Shown here: positions 42,175 through 52,209 of the stretch, one piece after another
Numbering within the stretch: the first letter of the stretch is position 1
Layout: every line of letters begins with the position of its first letter
Source: Deltaproteobacteria bacterium
Lineage (GTDB): Bacteria; Myxococcota_A; Polyangia; Polyangiales; Houyiibacteriaceae
NCBI GenBank assembly: GCA_017644045.1
Contig: JAEPMI010000009.1
Coordinates: 476,430 to 540,429, forward strand
Length of the DNA: 64,000 nucleotides
Direction: 5' to 3'
The notes under the pieces: model-generated
The model's database searches: none
What the model was told of the DNA's origin: nothing
Seen by the model: the letters and a program-made list of their open reading frames with translations, nothing else
Program-made: the position numbers and the translations under genes

Positions 42175-42930
42175 ATGGCCGAGAGCCCCTACCGAGGCAC
42201 CTATCGGATCGACGACCAGGTACGCGAGCCGAACGAGGACGAGCGACGGCTCATCGACGAGCGACGGCAACGGGAGCTCGACATCCGTCGCAAGAACGAG
42301 CTCGGTGGCCCGCGCAGCGTGCTGACCATGGGCGCACTCGCGCTCCTCGCGCTCATGGGTGGCGCGTTCCTCGGTCATTGGCCGACCGTCTTGGGTTCTG
42401 CCGTGCTGGTCGTGCTCTGCGGCGGCCTCGGCTGGAGCGGGTACCGACAGGGCCTCGCCCGCATCGCCAAGTACCGCGGTCGGTGGGACGAGCCCGACGA
42501 CGAGTGGCGCACGCACGTCACCCGCATCCAAGCGCGCTCGGTGCTCTACGCCGCGAGCGAGGACGAGGACTACATCACCTGGATCGTCTTCGAGATCCCG
42601 GGCGGCGAGTGGGCCGCGATCGACGACCTCTGGCTGCCCCCCGAGAGCCGCGACGTCGCGAAGGCCGACGTGCGCATCACCTGGCTCGAGCCCGCGCAGG
42701 AGTGCCTGGCCGTGGAGGTCGAGGGTTCCGCGCTGCCACGCCACGGTGCCGTGCGCCTGGGCGAGCGGGACTACGACGGCGACGACTTCGCGAAGGCCAT
42801 CGAGGACGGCTTCGGCTGGAGCGACGAGGAGGCCTACGAAGTGGGAATCGCCGTGGGCGAGGGACCGATCCGGCGCGTGCCGGAGTCCGAGCTCGCGCCG
42901 TGGATGGTGGACGCGGTCAAGGAGAGCTGA
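42175..42930 (+). CDS. Membrane-anchored protein of unknown function
   Basis: A 251-residue protein. An Arg/Glu-rich N-terminus (NEDERRLIDERRQRELDIRR) is followed by two hydrophobic helices (about 48-90) and a soluble, acidic C-terminal domain of about 150 residues containing DEDYITWIVFEIPGGEWAAI. No signal peptide, enzyme motif or known domain is apparent. The gap to the next gene is 42 bases, so co-transcription with the DUF6483-like gene is likely. Confidence 0.7.
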   Translation: MAESPYRGTYRIDDQVREPNEDERRLIDERRQRELDIRRKNELGGPRSVLTMGALALLALMGGAFLGHWPTVLGSAVLVVLCGGLGWSGYRQGLARIAKYRGRWDEPDDEWRTHVTRIQARSVLYAASEDEDYITWIVFEIPGGEWAAIDDLWLPPESRDVAKADVRITWLEPAQECLAVEVEGSALPRHGAVRLGERDYDGDDFAKAIEDGFGWSDEEAYEVGIAVGEGPIRRVPESELAPWMVDAVKES

Positions 42931-42972
42931 GGTAGGCGGGGAATAGCCGCTCGCGCGGCGCGTCTGGCCCAC

Positions 42973-43350
42973 GTGTTCCGCGACGACTGGCTACACCGGG
43001 AGATCCAGAAGCTCGCCGACGCCATCGCCAAGGTGATGGACGCGCGGACCGGCCCGACCGAGCAGCAGGACCTGGCCATCGACCAGGCCTACGACGCCAT
43101 CCTGGGCCCGCACCGAGACTTCCTGGGCATGGTCGACGAGGCCACCCTCGCCGGTCTCCTGGCCGACGAAGAGCGAGTCCGGGCCCTCATCGAGCTCACC
43201 GCCCTCGACGCCGGCCGCAAGCCAGACCCGCGCGATTCCGAGCGTTTGCGCGCCCGAGCGCGGCGACTCCTGGCCACCCTCCGCCAGACCCCCGAATCGG
43301 AACGCCAGCGACTAGCAGATTCCCTTGACAGCCCCCAGGGGCAGAGCTAA
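42973..43350 (+). CDS. Small helical protein, DUF6483-like
   Basis: A 125-residue, wholly helical protein beginning at GTG (VFRDDWLHREIQKLADAIAK). That N-terminus resembles the opening of DUF6483 proteins, in which an aspartate-rich start is followed by an IxxLAxxLAK helix; the match is by eye only. The remainder is charged helices (EERVRALIELTALDAG; RLRARARRLLATLRQ). It ends 25 bases before the tRNA-Gly gene. Confidence 0.6.
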   Translation: MFRDDWLHREIQKLADAIAKVMDARTGPTEQQDLAIDQAYDAILGPHRDFLGMVDEATLAGLLADEERVRALIELTALDAGRKPDPRDSERLRARARRLLATLRQTPESERQRLADSLDSPQGQS

Positions 43351-43375
43351 GTAGCCCGTCCGCCGCAAGGCATCT

Positions 43376-43453
<78 letters not shown>

Positions 43454-43460
43454 AGCAACG

Positions 43461-43484
43461 ACGGCCGGTCATCTGACCGGCCGT
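43461..43484 (+). terminator. Terminator after tRNA-Gly
   Basis: A perfect 10-bp stem (ACGGCCGGTC / GACCGGCCGT) with loop ATCT lies 10 bases after the tRNA, followed by a short T-containing stretch (TTGCGTT). Confidence 0.85.
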
Positions 43485-43716
43485 TTGCGTTCCGTCGGCA
43501 GCCGAGTGACAAGGGACTCTGTTCTGCCATCGGCGACGGGCTGATCGTCGGGCTCGAGTTTCACGGTGAAACTGAGTTTTTCGGACCGTGATCGTCCGAT
43601 CATGAGACGAATCTGACTTACTGACGTGAGTATCACGACCGTTCTGTCACGCATGCGGTTTCGCGCATATGCGGTTCAGATGGGGCTCGACGAACCCTGA
43701 CCGGGCTCGACAGCGG
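43485..43716. other. Non-coding stretch rich in small palindromes
   Basis: About 230 bases with lower GC than the surroundings and no convincing gene. It contains several short palindromes, including AGTTTCACGGTGAAACT (43557-43573), CGGACCGTGATCGTCCG and CGTGAGTATCACG. This lies between the tRNA terminator and the stop of the helicase gene; it could be a remnant of an integration junction, but no copy of the tRNA 3' end was found in the window. Confidence 0.45.
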
Positions 43717-46700
43717 TCAACCCGCGGCGATCTTCACTTCGTTGAACCAACCCGCGGGCATGTCGCGCTCGAGCTCCCACACGATCTCGATGGGTCGGTC
43801 GCCCGATGCGCGCTCGCAGTGGACGGGACCGAGGAAAAGGTATGGCATCGTCACCTTCCGTTCGTCCTGCTTGGCCTGACGCGCGAACATCAGGATGCGC
43901 CATCCCTTCGGCGGGTTGCGGTAGCGGCGACCAGTCTCCGACTCGAGGCGCGTGGTGCTCTGGCTCTCCCAGTGGAAGCGGCGGAGGGACAGCGGGTAGT
44001 CGTTGTAGAGGGTGGTCGGCGTGAAGTCCTTCTCGTCCTTCTCCAGGGTGACGAAGAAGACGTCGCAGGGGTGAACGGTGGACTTGAGGACGCCGCCCTG
44101 GGTTCGGAGGAGCTTGCCCTTTCGGAGCTCGCCGAGGCCGGCGCTGATCTCGTCGCGGGTGTAGGTGGCGTGGACTTGGAAGGGGAGGTCCGGGAGGGCG
44201 TATGTGGGCTTCCGGCGGCTGTCGTCGAGGACGGCGAGGAGCTGGCGGACTTCTTCGAGGACCACAGGCTCGGCCCAGAGCTCGGCGAAGAAGTCTGCGA
44301 GGTCGTCCAGCGGCCGGCGGACCTGGCCCAGCGTTGCGAAGAGCATGCGCTGGTGTGGATCGCTCGGGTCTGCGTTCGGCGGGTGGTCTTGAGCCAACCA
44401 CTCCGACCAACGGCGCAATCGCTCCGCGTCGTCGACATGGATGAGGCGCGGGAGTGCGCGGGTGATGGTGTTGGCCGGGACGTGCTCGACGAAGCCTCGG
44501 CGTTCTCGGAGCTGGGAGAAGCACTTCTGGTTCCGGTAGAGCTCGGGCAGCTCGACGTCTGCGCGTTCGAGGAAGGTCGCGAGCGGCCAGTCTTCGACGA
44601 GGTCGTCGGCGAGGGAGCTCCAGTCGGAGAGGGTCCGCTTGATGTTCTCGAGGACTGACCTCTGCGCTTCCTCTTCGAGCTGAATGGAGCAGCCGGACGG
44701 GAGTCGCGGGAAGTCGCTCTCGATGGCGTGGAGGAGCTCGGCGCGGGTTCCGCCGCCGAGCAACGCGCGGAAGCGTCGGTCGAATCGGAAGCTGCGGTTG
44801 GAGCGGCCGATGAAGTCGAGGACGGTGAGGCAGCTCTTGCTGTCATGCAGGCGCAAGCCTCGCCCGAGCTGCTGCAGGTAAAGGGTCGCGCTCTCGGTGG
44901 GACGCAGGAAGAGCACGGTGTCGACCTGCGGGATGTCCACGCCCTCGTTGAAGACGTCGACCGCAAAGAGCGCGCAGAGCTCACCGCGCTTGAGCTTCTC
45001 GACGGCTGCGGATCGCTGCGCAGCTGGCGTCTTGCCTGTCACGCTCGCAGCGGCGAGGCCCTTCTTGTTGAAGAACGCTGCCATGAACTCGGCGTGCTTC
45101 ACCGAGACGCAGAAGCCGAGGGCGCGCATCGTGGTGGGGTCTCGAACGCGGTCCATCAGCGCTCGCAGGACCTTCTCGGCGCGATACTCGTCCGCGGTGT
45201 AGACCTGCTCGAGCGCGGCGATGCTGTAGCGACCTGCCCGGAACTCGATCTGCGAGAGGTCCGTCTCGTCGCTGACGCCGAAGTACTGGAACGGCACGAG
45301 CAGATCCTGGTCGAGCGCATCCCAGAGCCGAGACTCGGCGGCGATTCGATCGTCGAACCAGTGGAGGATCGACTGGCCATCGGTGCGCTCGGGCGTCGCA
45401 GTGAGGCCGAGGAGGATCTCCGGGTTCAGGTGCTCCAAGAGCGCGGCGTAGGTAGGCGCCTCGGCGTGGTGGAACTCGTCGACGACGACCACGTCGTATG
45501 CGTCGGGAGCCAAGTCTTGGAGTCGGCGTTCGTGCAGCGATTGGATCGACGCGAATACGTGGCGCCCGACCAGGGGCTTGTCCGCACCGGTGAGCAGCTC
45601 GCCGAAGCCGCCGTCGCTGAGCGCGGCTCGGTAGGTCGCCCGACTCTTCTCGAGAATCTCTCGCCGATGCGCCACGAAGAGCAGACTCGGTCGACCACGT
45701 TCCGCGCTCAGCGCCTTGTAGTCGAGCGCGGCCATCACGGTCTTGCCCGTGCCGGTGGCCGCGATCACCAGGTTGCGGTGATGTCCTGCGGCCCGTTCCG
45801 CCTGCAGAGCATCGAGGACCACGGTCTGATGCGGGTACGGATGCAAGCGAACGGCTGCGGCGAGTGCGTCCCGCTCCGTGTTCCGTCGAGCGGCGAGCAC
45901 CTCGATGAAGCGGTCGCGCTCGTAGGGCTCGAAGGCGCCCTCCCCCCAGTACTGATCGAAGGTGGCCTCGAACTTCCGGAGGATCGCGCCGTTGTCGACG
46001 TTCGAGAGCCGCACGTTCCACTCGCACCCATCGCGAAGCGCCGAGTGGGAGAGGTTCGAAGAACCGACGATGCCGGTGGAGAAGCCGGTCTCTCGATGGA
46101 AGAGCCACGCCTTGGCGTGAAGGCGGGTGCGGCGGGTGTCGTAGCTGACCCGGATGTCGGCGCCGAGCTCCTGCAGCGCGTCGAGCGCCTCGTGGTCGGT
46201 CGCGCCCATATAGGTGGTCGTGAGGATGCGGAGTGGGGGTCGACCACCGTGGCGATCGCTGAGTGCTCGCAGTGCGTCCCGCAGTTCGACGAAGCCGGAC
46301 CACTTCACGAACGAGACCAGCACGTCGACCCGATCGGCGCTCGCGATCTCCCGCTGGATCTCGCGGCCCACGCGCAGGTCCTTTGGGCCGTTCACGATCA
46401 GGTCGCTGTGGCGGAGCGGAATGGACGGCCGCACCAGCTCCCCCTGGCCGAGTCGAACCTGGTCGCCGCGAAGCACCTGCAGCAATCGCTCCGCGGTGAC
46501 CTGGTCGTCTTGCTCGACCACACCGTCCACGTCGGCGAGCCAGGCCAGCAACTGGTTCGCGAGCTCCACCTGCTTGGCGACCCGCTCTCGGTCTTTTCCT
46601 TTCACCGAGGACAGCAGCGCCGATGCGAACCGAAAGATGTGCCGAGCCAACGCTTCGGGCGCGGTGTCCGAGCTGAGCGGGACCTTCTTGGACTCGAGCG

Positions 46701-46773
46701 AGCCGTCCTCGAGCCGCCGCTGCAGCTCGAGCGTGACGATCTCGTCGTAGAGCCCGGACGGTAGGTCGCTCAC
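43717..46773 (-). CDS. PLD-like nuclease / SF2 helicase / DUF3427 protein
   Basis: A 1018-residue protein starting at GTG (VSDLPSGLYDEIVTLELQ). An N-terminal phospholipase-D-like domain (about 110-270) carries RLHAKAWLF with an HxK pair and GSSNLSHSAL. The SF2 helicase core has ATGTGKT (Walker A), VVDEFHHAEAP (DExH-type), GLTATPERTDG and QQLGRGLR (motif VI). The last about 270 residues match DUF3427 in arrangement, with EVRQLLAVLDDSRR and VTLEKDEKDFTPTTLYNDYP. Proteins with this three-part architecture are widespread and often sit among defence genes; a role in restricting foreign DNA is plausible but unproven. It lies beside a tRNA gene, a common integration site. Confidence 0.9.
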   Translation of the reverse strand: MSDLPSGLYDEIVTLELQRRLEDGSLESKKVPLSSDTAPEALARHIFRFASALLSSVKGKDRERVAKQVELANQLLAWLADVDGVVEQDDQVTAERLLQVLRGDQVRLGQGELVRPSIPLRHSDLIVNGPKDLRVGREIQREIASADRVDVLVSFVKWSGFVELRDALRALSDRHGGRPPLRILTTTYMGATDHEALDALQELGADIRVSYDTRRTRLHAKAWLFHRETGFSTGIVGSSNLSHSALRDGCEWNVRLSNVDNGAILRKFEATFDQYWGEGAFEPYERDRFIEVLAARRNTERDALAAAVRLHPYPHQTVVLDALQAERAAGHHRNLVIAATGTGKTVMAALDYKALSAERGRPSLLFVAHRREILEKSRATYRAALSDGGFGELLTGADKPLVGRHVFASIQSLHERRLQDLAPDAYDVVVVDEFHHAEAPTYAALLEHLNPEILLGLTATPERTDGQSILHWFDDRIAAESRLWDALDQDLLVPFQYFGVSDETDLSQIEFRAGRYSIAALEQVYTADEYRAEKVLRALMDRVRDPTTMRALGFCVSVKHAEFMAAFFNKKGLAAASVTGKTPAAQRSAAVEKLKRGELCALFAVDVFNEGVDIPQVDTVLFLRPTESATLYLQQLGRGLRLHDSKSCLTVLDFIGRSNRSFRFDRRFRALLGGGTRAELLHAIESDFPRLPSGCSIQLEEEAQRSVLENIKRTLSDWSSLADDLVEDWPLATFLERADVELPELYRNQKCFSQLRERRGFVEHVPANTITRALPRLIHVDDAERLRRWSEWLAQDHPPNADPSDPHQRMLFATLGQVRRPLDDLADFFAELWAEPVVLEEVRQLLAVLDDSRRKPTYALPDLPFQVHATYTRDEISAGLGELRKGKLLRTQGGVLKSTVHPCDVFFVTLEKDEKDFTPTTLYNDYPLSLRRFHWESQSTTRLESETGRRYRNPPKGWRILMFARQAKQDERKVTMPYLFLGPVHCERASGDRPIEIVWELERDMPAGWFNEVKIAAG

Positions 46774-46862
46774 CGGTGGAAGACTACCGCACCCGTCTTG
46801 ACCACACCTCCCCTGCGCGCGACCGTCTCCATGTGCGTGGGGTGGGAGCACTGGAGGATCGT

Positions 46863-48185
<1,323 letters not shown>

Positions 48186-48251
48186 GGGCCGCCGAGGAGA
48201 AAGTTCGCATTCCGTGAGCCGTTTCTGCCCCCTGGTCGGACATGACCAGCG

Positions 48252-48788
48252 ATGCCGACGATGACCACGCCCCGCCCAGAGCTAGCGCCCCTCATCCGGG
48301 CCGAATGGCCGAAGCTGAAGCGCTTCTTCGAGAGCAAGACACCGGCGCCGGATTGCTACGACCTGGTGCAGAAGACCCTGGTGGCGTGGATCGAGAAGCT
48401 CGACGCCGGCGAGGTCGACAACCCGAAGACCTATCTGTGGGGGATCGCTCGCTTCCAGGTGCTTCGGTACCTCGAAGGGAAGCGTCCCACGGCGAACTTC
48501 GACAGCTCCATCCACGCCGTCGGTGGCCGGTCGACGACTCTCGGCACGCGAGTGGACCGCCGACACCGCATCCTGGAAGCGCTTCGATCGCTACCCCTCG
48601 ACCAGCAGATGGCCGTCGAGCTGCGCTTCGGTGAAGAGCTGTCCCTACAAGAGACCGCGGATTCGCTGGGAGTGAGCCTGGCGACGGCCAAGCGCTACCT
48701 GAAGAGCGCGACCGACCAGCTTCGCGAGTCGCTCGGCGAGCTCGCTCAGGACCTTCTCGGCGACGTCGCCGCCGCCTACCGCGGCTGA
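48252..48788 (+). CDS. ECF-type RNA polymerase sigma factor
   Basis: A 178-residue sigma-70-family factor. Region 2 is in residues 10-75 (WPKLKRFFESKTPAPDCYDL; AWIEKLDAGEVDNPKTYLWG), and region 4 near 105-160 has the helix-turn-helix LSLQETADSLGVSLATAKRY. There are two in-frame ATGs three codons apart (48252 and 48261). No anti-sigma gene adjoins. The upstream transmembrane kinase could instead control it by phosphorylation, as known for kinase-linked ECF groups. The two genes downstream are likely members of its regulon or operon. Confidence 0.92.
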   Translation: MPTMTTPRPELAPLIRAEWPKLKRFFESKTPAPDCYDLVQKTLVAWIEKLDAGEVDNPKTYLWGIARFQVLRYLEGKRPTANFDSSIHAVGGRSTTLGTRVDRRHRILEALRSLPLDQQMAVELRFGEELSLQETADSLGVSLATAKRYLKSATDQLRESLGELAQDLLGDVAAAYRG

Positions 48789-48899
48789 CTCCACCGCCTC
48801 CCGCCGCTCAGGCGAGCTCTCGTTCCGAGCCTCGGCGCTCTGCGAACGGATGGACTGTTGCGCCCGCATTCCGCGGGTCGCGAAACGAAAGGAACTCCC

Positions 48900-49436
48900 A
48901 TGTTGACCCAGACCCATAGCCCCCAGCTCCTCCTCTGTGCTCACAACCACGGCTGCCCCGATTGCGAAGCGCCCATCGTGGAGGAGCGGTCGGAACGGAT
49001 CACCCAGCTGCCCGAGCTGAGCATCGACCTCGTCACCGCGAGCTACCGCGCCGGCACCTTCCCGCAGGACTGGAGCCACGAGCGCCGCGTGCTCGAGGCG
49101 CGCCGCTACCGAATGTTTCTGGCGCTGGCCGCGCACCATCCGGGCAAGTACGCAACGCCCACTCGAGAGATCGACGAGTTCTGGCACCTGCACATGCTCA
49201 ACCCGGTCGCCTACTACGAGGACTGCCAGAAGATCTTCGGGCGGATCTTCGACCACGACGGCGGCTTCGGTACTGGCCCCGGCGAGCTCGCGATCCTCAA
49301 GGCGGCGTTCCGAGACTTCGCGCTGCGGTGGGGCGATGCGTACGGAGAGGCGTACGTCGAAGGCTTTCTCCTCGATGGGCTGGTCGACTGCTGGCACGAC
49401 TGCGTCGACCGTTGCTGGCACGCTTGCAAGGGCTGA
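48900..49436 (+). CDS. GRDP-like (DUF1399-type) protein with CWHxC-repeat tail
   Basis: A 178-residue protein with AAAGGAA before its ATG. The core EIDEFWHLHMLNPVAYYEDC then GRIFDHDGGF matches the bacterial glycine-rich-domain-protein-like family, whose His-rich DEFWHxHML motif probably binds metal. The N-terminus has CAHNHGCPDC. The C-terminus ends DCWHDCVDRCWHACKG, two CWHxC units in tandem, which could be a metal site or a peptide substrate for modification. The next gene, a dioxygenase, starts 2 bases after the stop, suggesting the two proteins work together. Confidence 0.8.
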   Translation: MLTQTHSPQLLLCAHNHGCPDCEAPIVEERSERITQLPELSIDLVTASYRAGTFPQDWSHERRVLEARRYRMFLALAAHHPGKYATPTREIDEFWHLHMLNPVAYYEDCQKIFGRIFDHDGGFGTGPGELAILKAAFRDFALRWGDAYGEAYVEGFLLDGLVDCWHDCVDRCWHACKG

Positions 49437-49438
49437 AC

Positions 49439-50059
49439 GTGGAGCACGATCTCGACGTCCTCGTTCACGGGCTCCGCACGGACGGCTTCGTCCGGTCGTC
49501 CAACCTGGACCCCCTCGCCTACCGCGGCATCGCCGACGCGCTGGGAACCGTCATCGATGAGACCGACGTGCGGCTTCGTCCGGCCGGCCGAACGTGCCTG
49601 ACCCGTCCGCGGATGATCCCCTTCCACACCGATCATCCCCACGCGGAGATCATCGGCTGGCACTGCATGCGCCAGGATCCGACCGATGGCGCGTCCCTTC
49701 TCGTCGATGCGCAGGACGCGTTGGCCATGCTGTCTCCCGAGGATCGGGAGGAGCTATCGAACGTGACCATGCCCGCCCTTCGGTGGCTCGGGGGCGAGCC
49801 CGACCCCACACCGCTGGTCGACGGGCGCTCGGTGTTCTTTGCACCCTGGCTGCCCGTCCCCGAGCCAGCCTCCGAGGTGGTCGGGCGGCTTCGCGTCGGT
49901 CTCGACGGCGCCCGCGTGCACCGGTGCCGACTACGGCCTGGCGAAGCACTCTTCGTGGACAACCGGCGAATGCTGCACGGACGAGGTGCAATCTCGAAGG
50001 GCAGCGCTCGCTGGCTGCAGCGGCTCTGGATCGCTGGAACTCCGTTGGCGCTGTCATGA
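49439..50059 (+). CDS. TauD-like Fe(II)/2-oxoglutarate dioxygenase
   Basis: A 206-residue protein starting at GTG with AAGGG six bases upstream. The iron triad is visible: IPFHTDHPHAE gives His63 and Asp65, and FVDNRRMLHGRGAI gives His180; Arg191 or Arg195 in SARWLQRLWI would hold 2-oxoglutarate. It is shorter than TauD (283 residues) and lacks some peripheral elements. It is co-transcribed with the GRDP-like gene, which suggests a peptide or protein, or a small metabolite, as substrate; this is inference. Confidence 0.85.
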   Translation: MEHDLDVLVHGLRTDGFVRSSNLDPLAYRGIADALGTVIDETDVRLRPAGRTCLTRPRMIPFHTDHPHAEIIGWHCMRQDPTDGASLLVDAQDALAMLSPEDREELSNVTMPALRWLGGEPDPTPLVDGRSVFFAPWLPVPEPASEVVGRLRVGLDGARVHRCRLRPGEALFVDNRRMLHGRGAISKGSARWLQRLWIAGTPLALS

Positions 50060-50064
50060 GACTC

Positions 50065-50091
50065 GGCGCCGGGTCCGACGGGCCCGGCGCC
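50065..50091. terminator. Bidirectional hairpin terminator
   Basis: A 9-bp GC-rich stem (GGCGCCGGG / CCCGGCGCC) with a 9-base loop lies between the dioxygenase stop and the convergent small lipoprotein gene. There is no T-run. Confidence 0.6.
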
Positions 50092-50100
50092 GGTCGAGCG

Positions 50101-50235
50101 TCAGTAGAGGTCGGCGACCCAGTTGTCGAGCTCCTCGCTGGAGGCCGGCTCGGCGCCACTGCAAGCAAGGCCGATCAGGCAGCACAGCACGAGTTGGGAT
50201 GTGAGGGCGGAGCGCCGCGGCATCGGGTCGAACAT
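50101..50235 (-). CDS. Very small putative lipoprotein
   Basis: A 44-residue frame: MFDPMPRRSALTSQLVLCC then LIGLACSGAEPASSEELDN and WVADLY. It has a basic N-terminus, a hydrophobic core and a cysteine followed by a short acidic tail, as in small lipoproteins. The lipobox (GLAC) is not ideal and no ribosome binding site is seen. An ATG four codons downstream is an alternative start. Confidence 0.4.
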   Translation of the reverse strand: MFDPMPRRSALTSQLVLCCLIGLACSGAEPASSEELDNWVADLY

Positions 50236-50329
50236 ACCGAGGTTTCGGCCGTGGTAGCCGCTGGTTGCGTATCTCCGCGATAGTCGAACCCGATGGGCAC
50301 CCCGCCACCCAGCGAATACACTCCCGCCC

Positions 50330-51094
50330 GTGTGTGGACGCGCGCTAGCATTGCTGGTGTTCGCTGGAGGCTGTTCGTTTCCTCCGGTCGATCTCTCGGA
50401 CACGACCTGTCCGTGCGCGTCGGGTTGGTGGTGCGACACCGCCACGAACACCTGCCATGAGGGCAACGCGCCGGATGGGAGCGTGCCCGTGGACCTCGGG
50501 ACCGAGGTCGACATGGTCACCGTGGACGGCAGCGTGGACGCGAGCTCGGACGACGCGGCGGTCGATGGCGGCACACCGGACGACATGTTCGTGCCCACCG
50601 ACGCGCCGCCGACGACGTCGACGGTGATCTCGTTCGGGAGCGACTGGGAGTACTACGACCAGGTCGCGGCGCCGCCGGCCGATTGGCGCGATGGGACGGG
50701 CGATTGGATGAGCGGGCCCGGGCAGCTCGGCTACGGCGACGGCGATGAGGCGACGCTGCTACTCGACGCGGATCCGAACGTGCCCTCGGCGTACTTCCGC
50801 ACGACGGTCGACCTGAGCTCGGCGCCCATCGCGGCGCTGCTCGAGGTGCTCTACGACGACGCGGTCACGGTCTGGGTCAACGACACGATGGTGACGCAGC
50901 AGAACTGGACCGCGCCGCTCACACACGGTGGCTACGTGATGGAGATCGCGCCGGACAACTCCACGGCCACGGTGGCGGTGCCGCCCTCGGCGTTCGTGGT
51001 CGGGACCAACCGCATCAGCGCGATGGTGAAGCAGCAGTCGGAGACGTCCACGGACCTCTCGTTCGATCTGCGGCTCGACGTCACCGCGCCCTGA
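50330..51094 (+). CDS. Lipoprotein with a jelly-roll-like C-terminal module
   Basis: A 254-residue lipoprotein starting at GTG (VCGRALALLVFAGGC, lipobox AGGC). A Cys-rich segment (CPCASGWWCDTATNTC) is followed by an acidic linker (DGSVDASSDDAAVDGGTPDD). The C-terminal module begins TVISFGSDWEYYDQVAAPPA and includes GQLGYGDGDEATLL, YFRTTVDLSS and LYDDAVTVWVNDTMV, a galactose-binding-like module often attached to secreted enzymes in Myxococcota and Planctomycetes. No enzyme is attached here. Its last codons are repeated at 52210. Confidence 0.72.
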   Translation: MCGRALALLVFAGGCSFPPVDLSDTTCPCASGWWCDTATNTCHEGNAPDGSVPVDLGTEVDMVTVDGSVDASSDDAAVDGGTPDDMFVPTDAPPTTSTVISFGSDWEYYDQVAAPPADWRDGTGDWMSGPGQLGYGDGDEATLLLDADPNVPSAYFRTTVDLSSAPIAALLEVLYDDAVTVWVNDTMVTQQNWTAPLTHGGYVMEIAPDNSTATVAVPPSAFVVGTNRISAMVKQQSETSTDLSFDLRLDVTAP

Positions 51095-51105
51095 CCCGGC
51101 CTAGG
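51062..51105 (+). repeat. Left copy of a 42-44 bp direct repeat (3' end of the lipoprotein gene)
   Basis: This segment encodes FDLRLDVTAP and the stop of the lipoprotein gene plus a few bases beyond, ending CCTAGG. It is matched by 52210-52251 in the same orientation. Confidence 0.7.
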
Positions 51106-51157
51106 TCTTCCGCTTCTGAACGCTCTTGCTCCAGCATGTGACCAGCGACCACTGGCC

Positions 51158-51697
51158 TCAGCTGGGGCGGGTCGTCGTTCCTGCGCTCGCCCGAGACGTC
51201 GAGGCCTTTCCCGAATTCGAAGCCAAAGAAATGAACTTCATCGCCCAGGCCCAGGAAATGACCAGAATACCCGCGGCCAACACCCCTTCGATAACGTGAC
51301 GCCTCGCGTCCACGACAGTCGCGGCGAGAGCCAGTGCGATCAAGGCAACGGACACCAGAACGGTGGTGGAGAGTGCCGCCGCGGACGACCGCATGAGCCG
51401 AAATGCTCCGGGAGTAACGAAGCTGTCCGACCCGGTGATCTTTTCTCCGATGGGGCCGATCAGAACGAGAGCGAGCGTCATCAACGGAGTCAAAACGCCT
51501 TCGCCAAAGAACACCGCCATCACCACCAGAAGTGCTGACATCAACCAATACATGATTCCGCCAGGCGGCACCCAGGAGACGACCCCCAGGGAAGATAGAG
51601 TGACCCACCACCCACCCGAGGCCAAGTCCAAGGCTCTGACCGACGGTAACGTGATCGAACGTTGGGGCACGGCAAGCGGAGCGCGGCCGTGGGCCAT
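51158..51697 (-). CDS. Polytopic membrane protein (lower-GC segment)
   Basis: A 179-residue protein with about four hydrophobic helices: GGWWVTLSSLGVVSW, MYWLMSALLVVMAVFFGEGV, LTPLMTLALVLIGPIG and TTVLVSVALIALALAATVV, plus VLAAGILVISWAWAMKFISL. The start (MAHGRAPLAVPQRSITLP) is uncertain. The DNA here is visibly lower in GC than its neighbours, and the pair of genes 51158-52144 lies between direct repeats, so the segment may be acquired. No family is recognised. Confidence 0.6.
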   Translation of the reverse strand: MAHGRAPLAVPQRSITLPSVRALDLASGGWWVTLSSLGVVSWVPPGGIMYWLMSALLVVMAVFFGEGVLTPLMTLALVLIGPIGEKITGSDSFVTPGAFRLMRSSAAALSTTVLVSVALIALALAATVVDARRHVIEGVLAAGILVISWAWAMKFISLASNSGKASTSRASAGTTTRPS

Positions 51698-51754
51698 AGC
51701 ACGCAGCCCCGTTGCCCGATCCGGCAACGAGGCTCACGTACGGCGAGTCCAGAC

Positions 51755-52144
51755 TCAGGGAGCATCGGCTTCCAGAAGGACGAGATCCTCGCCGTGATCG
51801 CCGAGCTCGCGCAGCAACGTCTCTCGCGTGCTCGGATCCAACTCGAGGAAGGCCTCGCGGAGGGCGCTCTCGCCAAATCGAAGGGAGTCGGTGGTCGCCT
51901 CGTGCACCACGCACCCCTCGGGTCGGATGATCTCGAGTCGCAGGAGAGATGTGTGGCTCCGAAGGTCCGTCTGTGACTCCAAGGTGTCCGCGAGCGCCGG
52001 CTCGACGGAGAGGCTGACCGAAACGTCGTCCGAGTCGACGATGGCCGTGTGACCGCTGAGCCCGCTTCCCTGGGACCCGACGTTGGCGCTGCAAGCGCTG
52101 AGGGTGAGGGAGAGAATGGCGATCATGGTCTTTAGGCTGTGCAT
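51755..52144 (-). CDS. Small lipoprotein (lower-GC segment)
   Basis: A 129-residue lipoprotein: MHSLKTMIAILSLTLSACSA, lipobox LSAC. The mature part is acidic (SGHTAIVDSDDVSVSLSVEP; LRELGDHGEDLVLLEADAP), with one further Cys (RPEGCVVHEA). It probably precedes the membrane protein gene in a two-gene operon with a 57-base gap. No function is recognised. Confidence 0.65.
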   Translation of the reverse strand: MHSLKTMIAILSLTLSACSANVGSQGSGLSGHTAIVDSDDVSVSLSVEPALADTLESQTDLRSHTSLLRLEIIRPEGCVVHEATTDSLRFGESALREAFLELDPSTRETLLRELGDHGEDLVLLEADAP

Positions 52145-52209
52145 TGCTGGGCTCCTGTGTTGAAGACGAGGGCCTCATCGGCCATCGCTGGAGCCAGTTG
52201 CGTCGAGAT

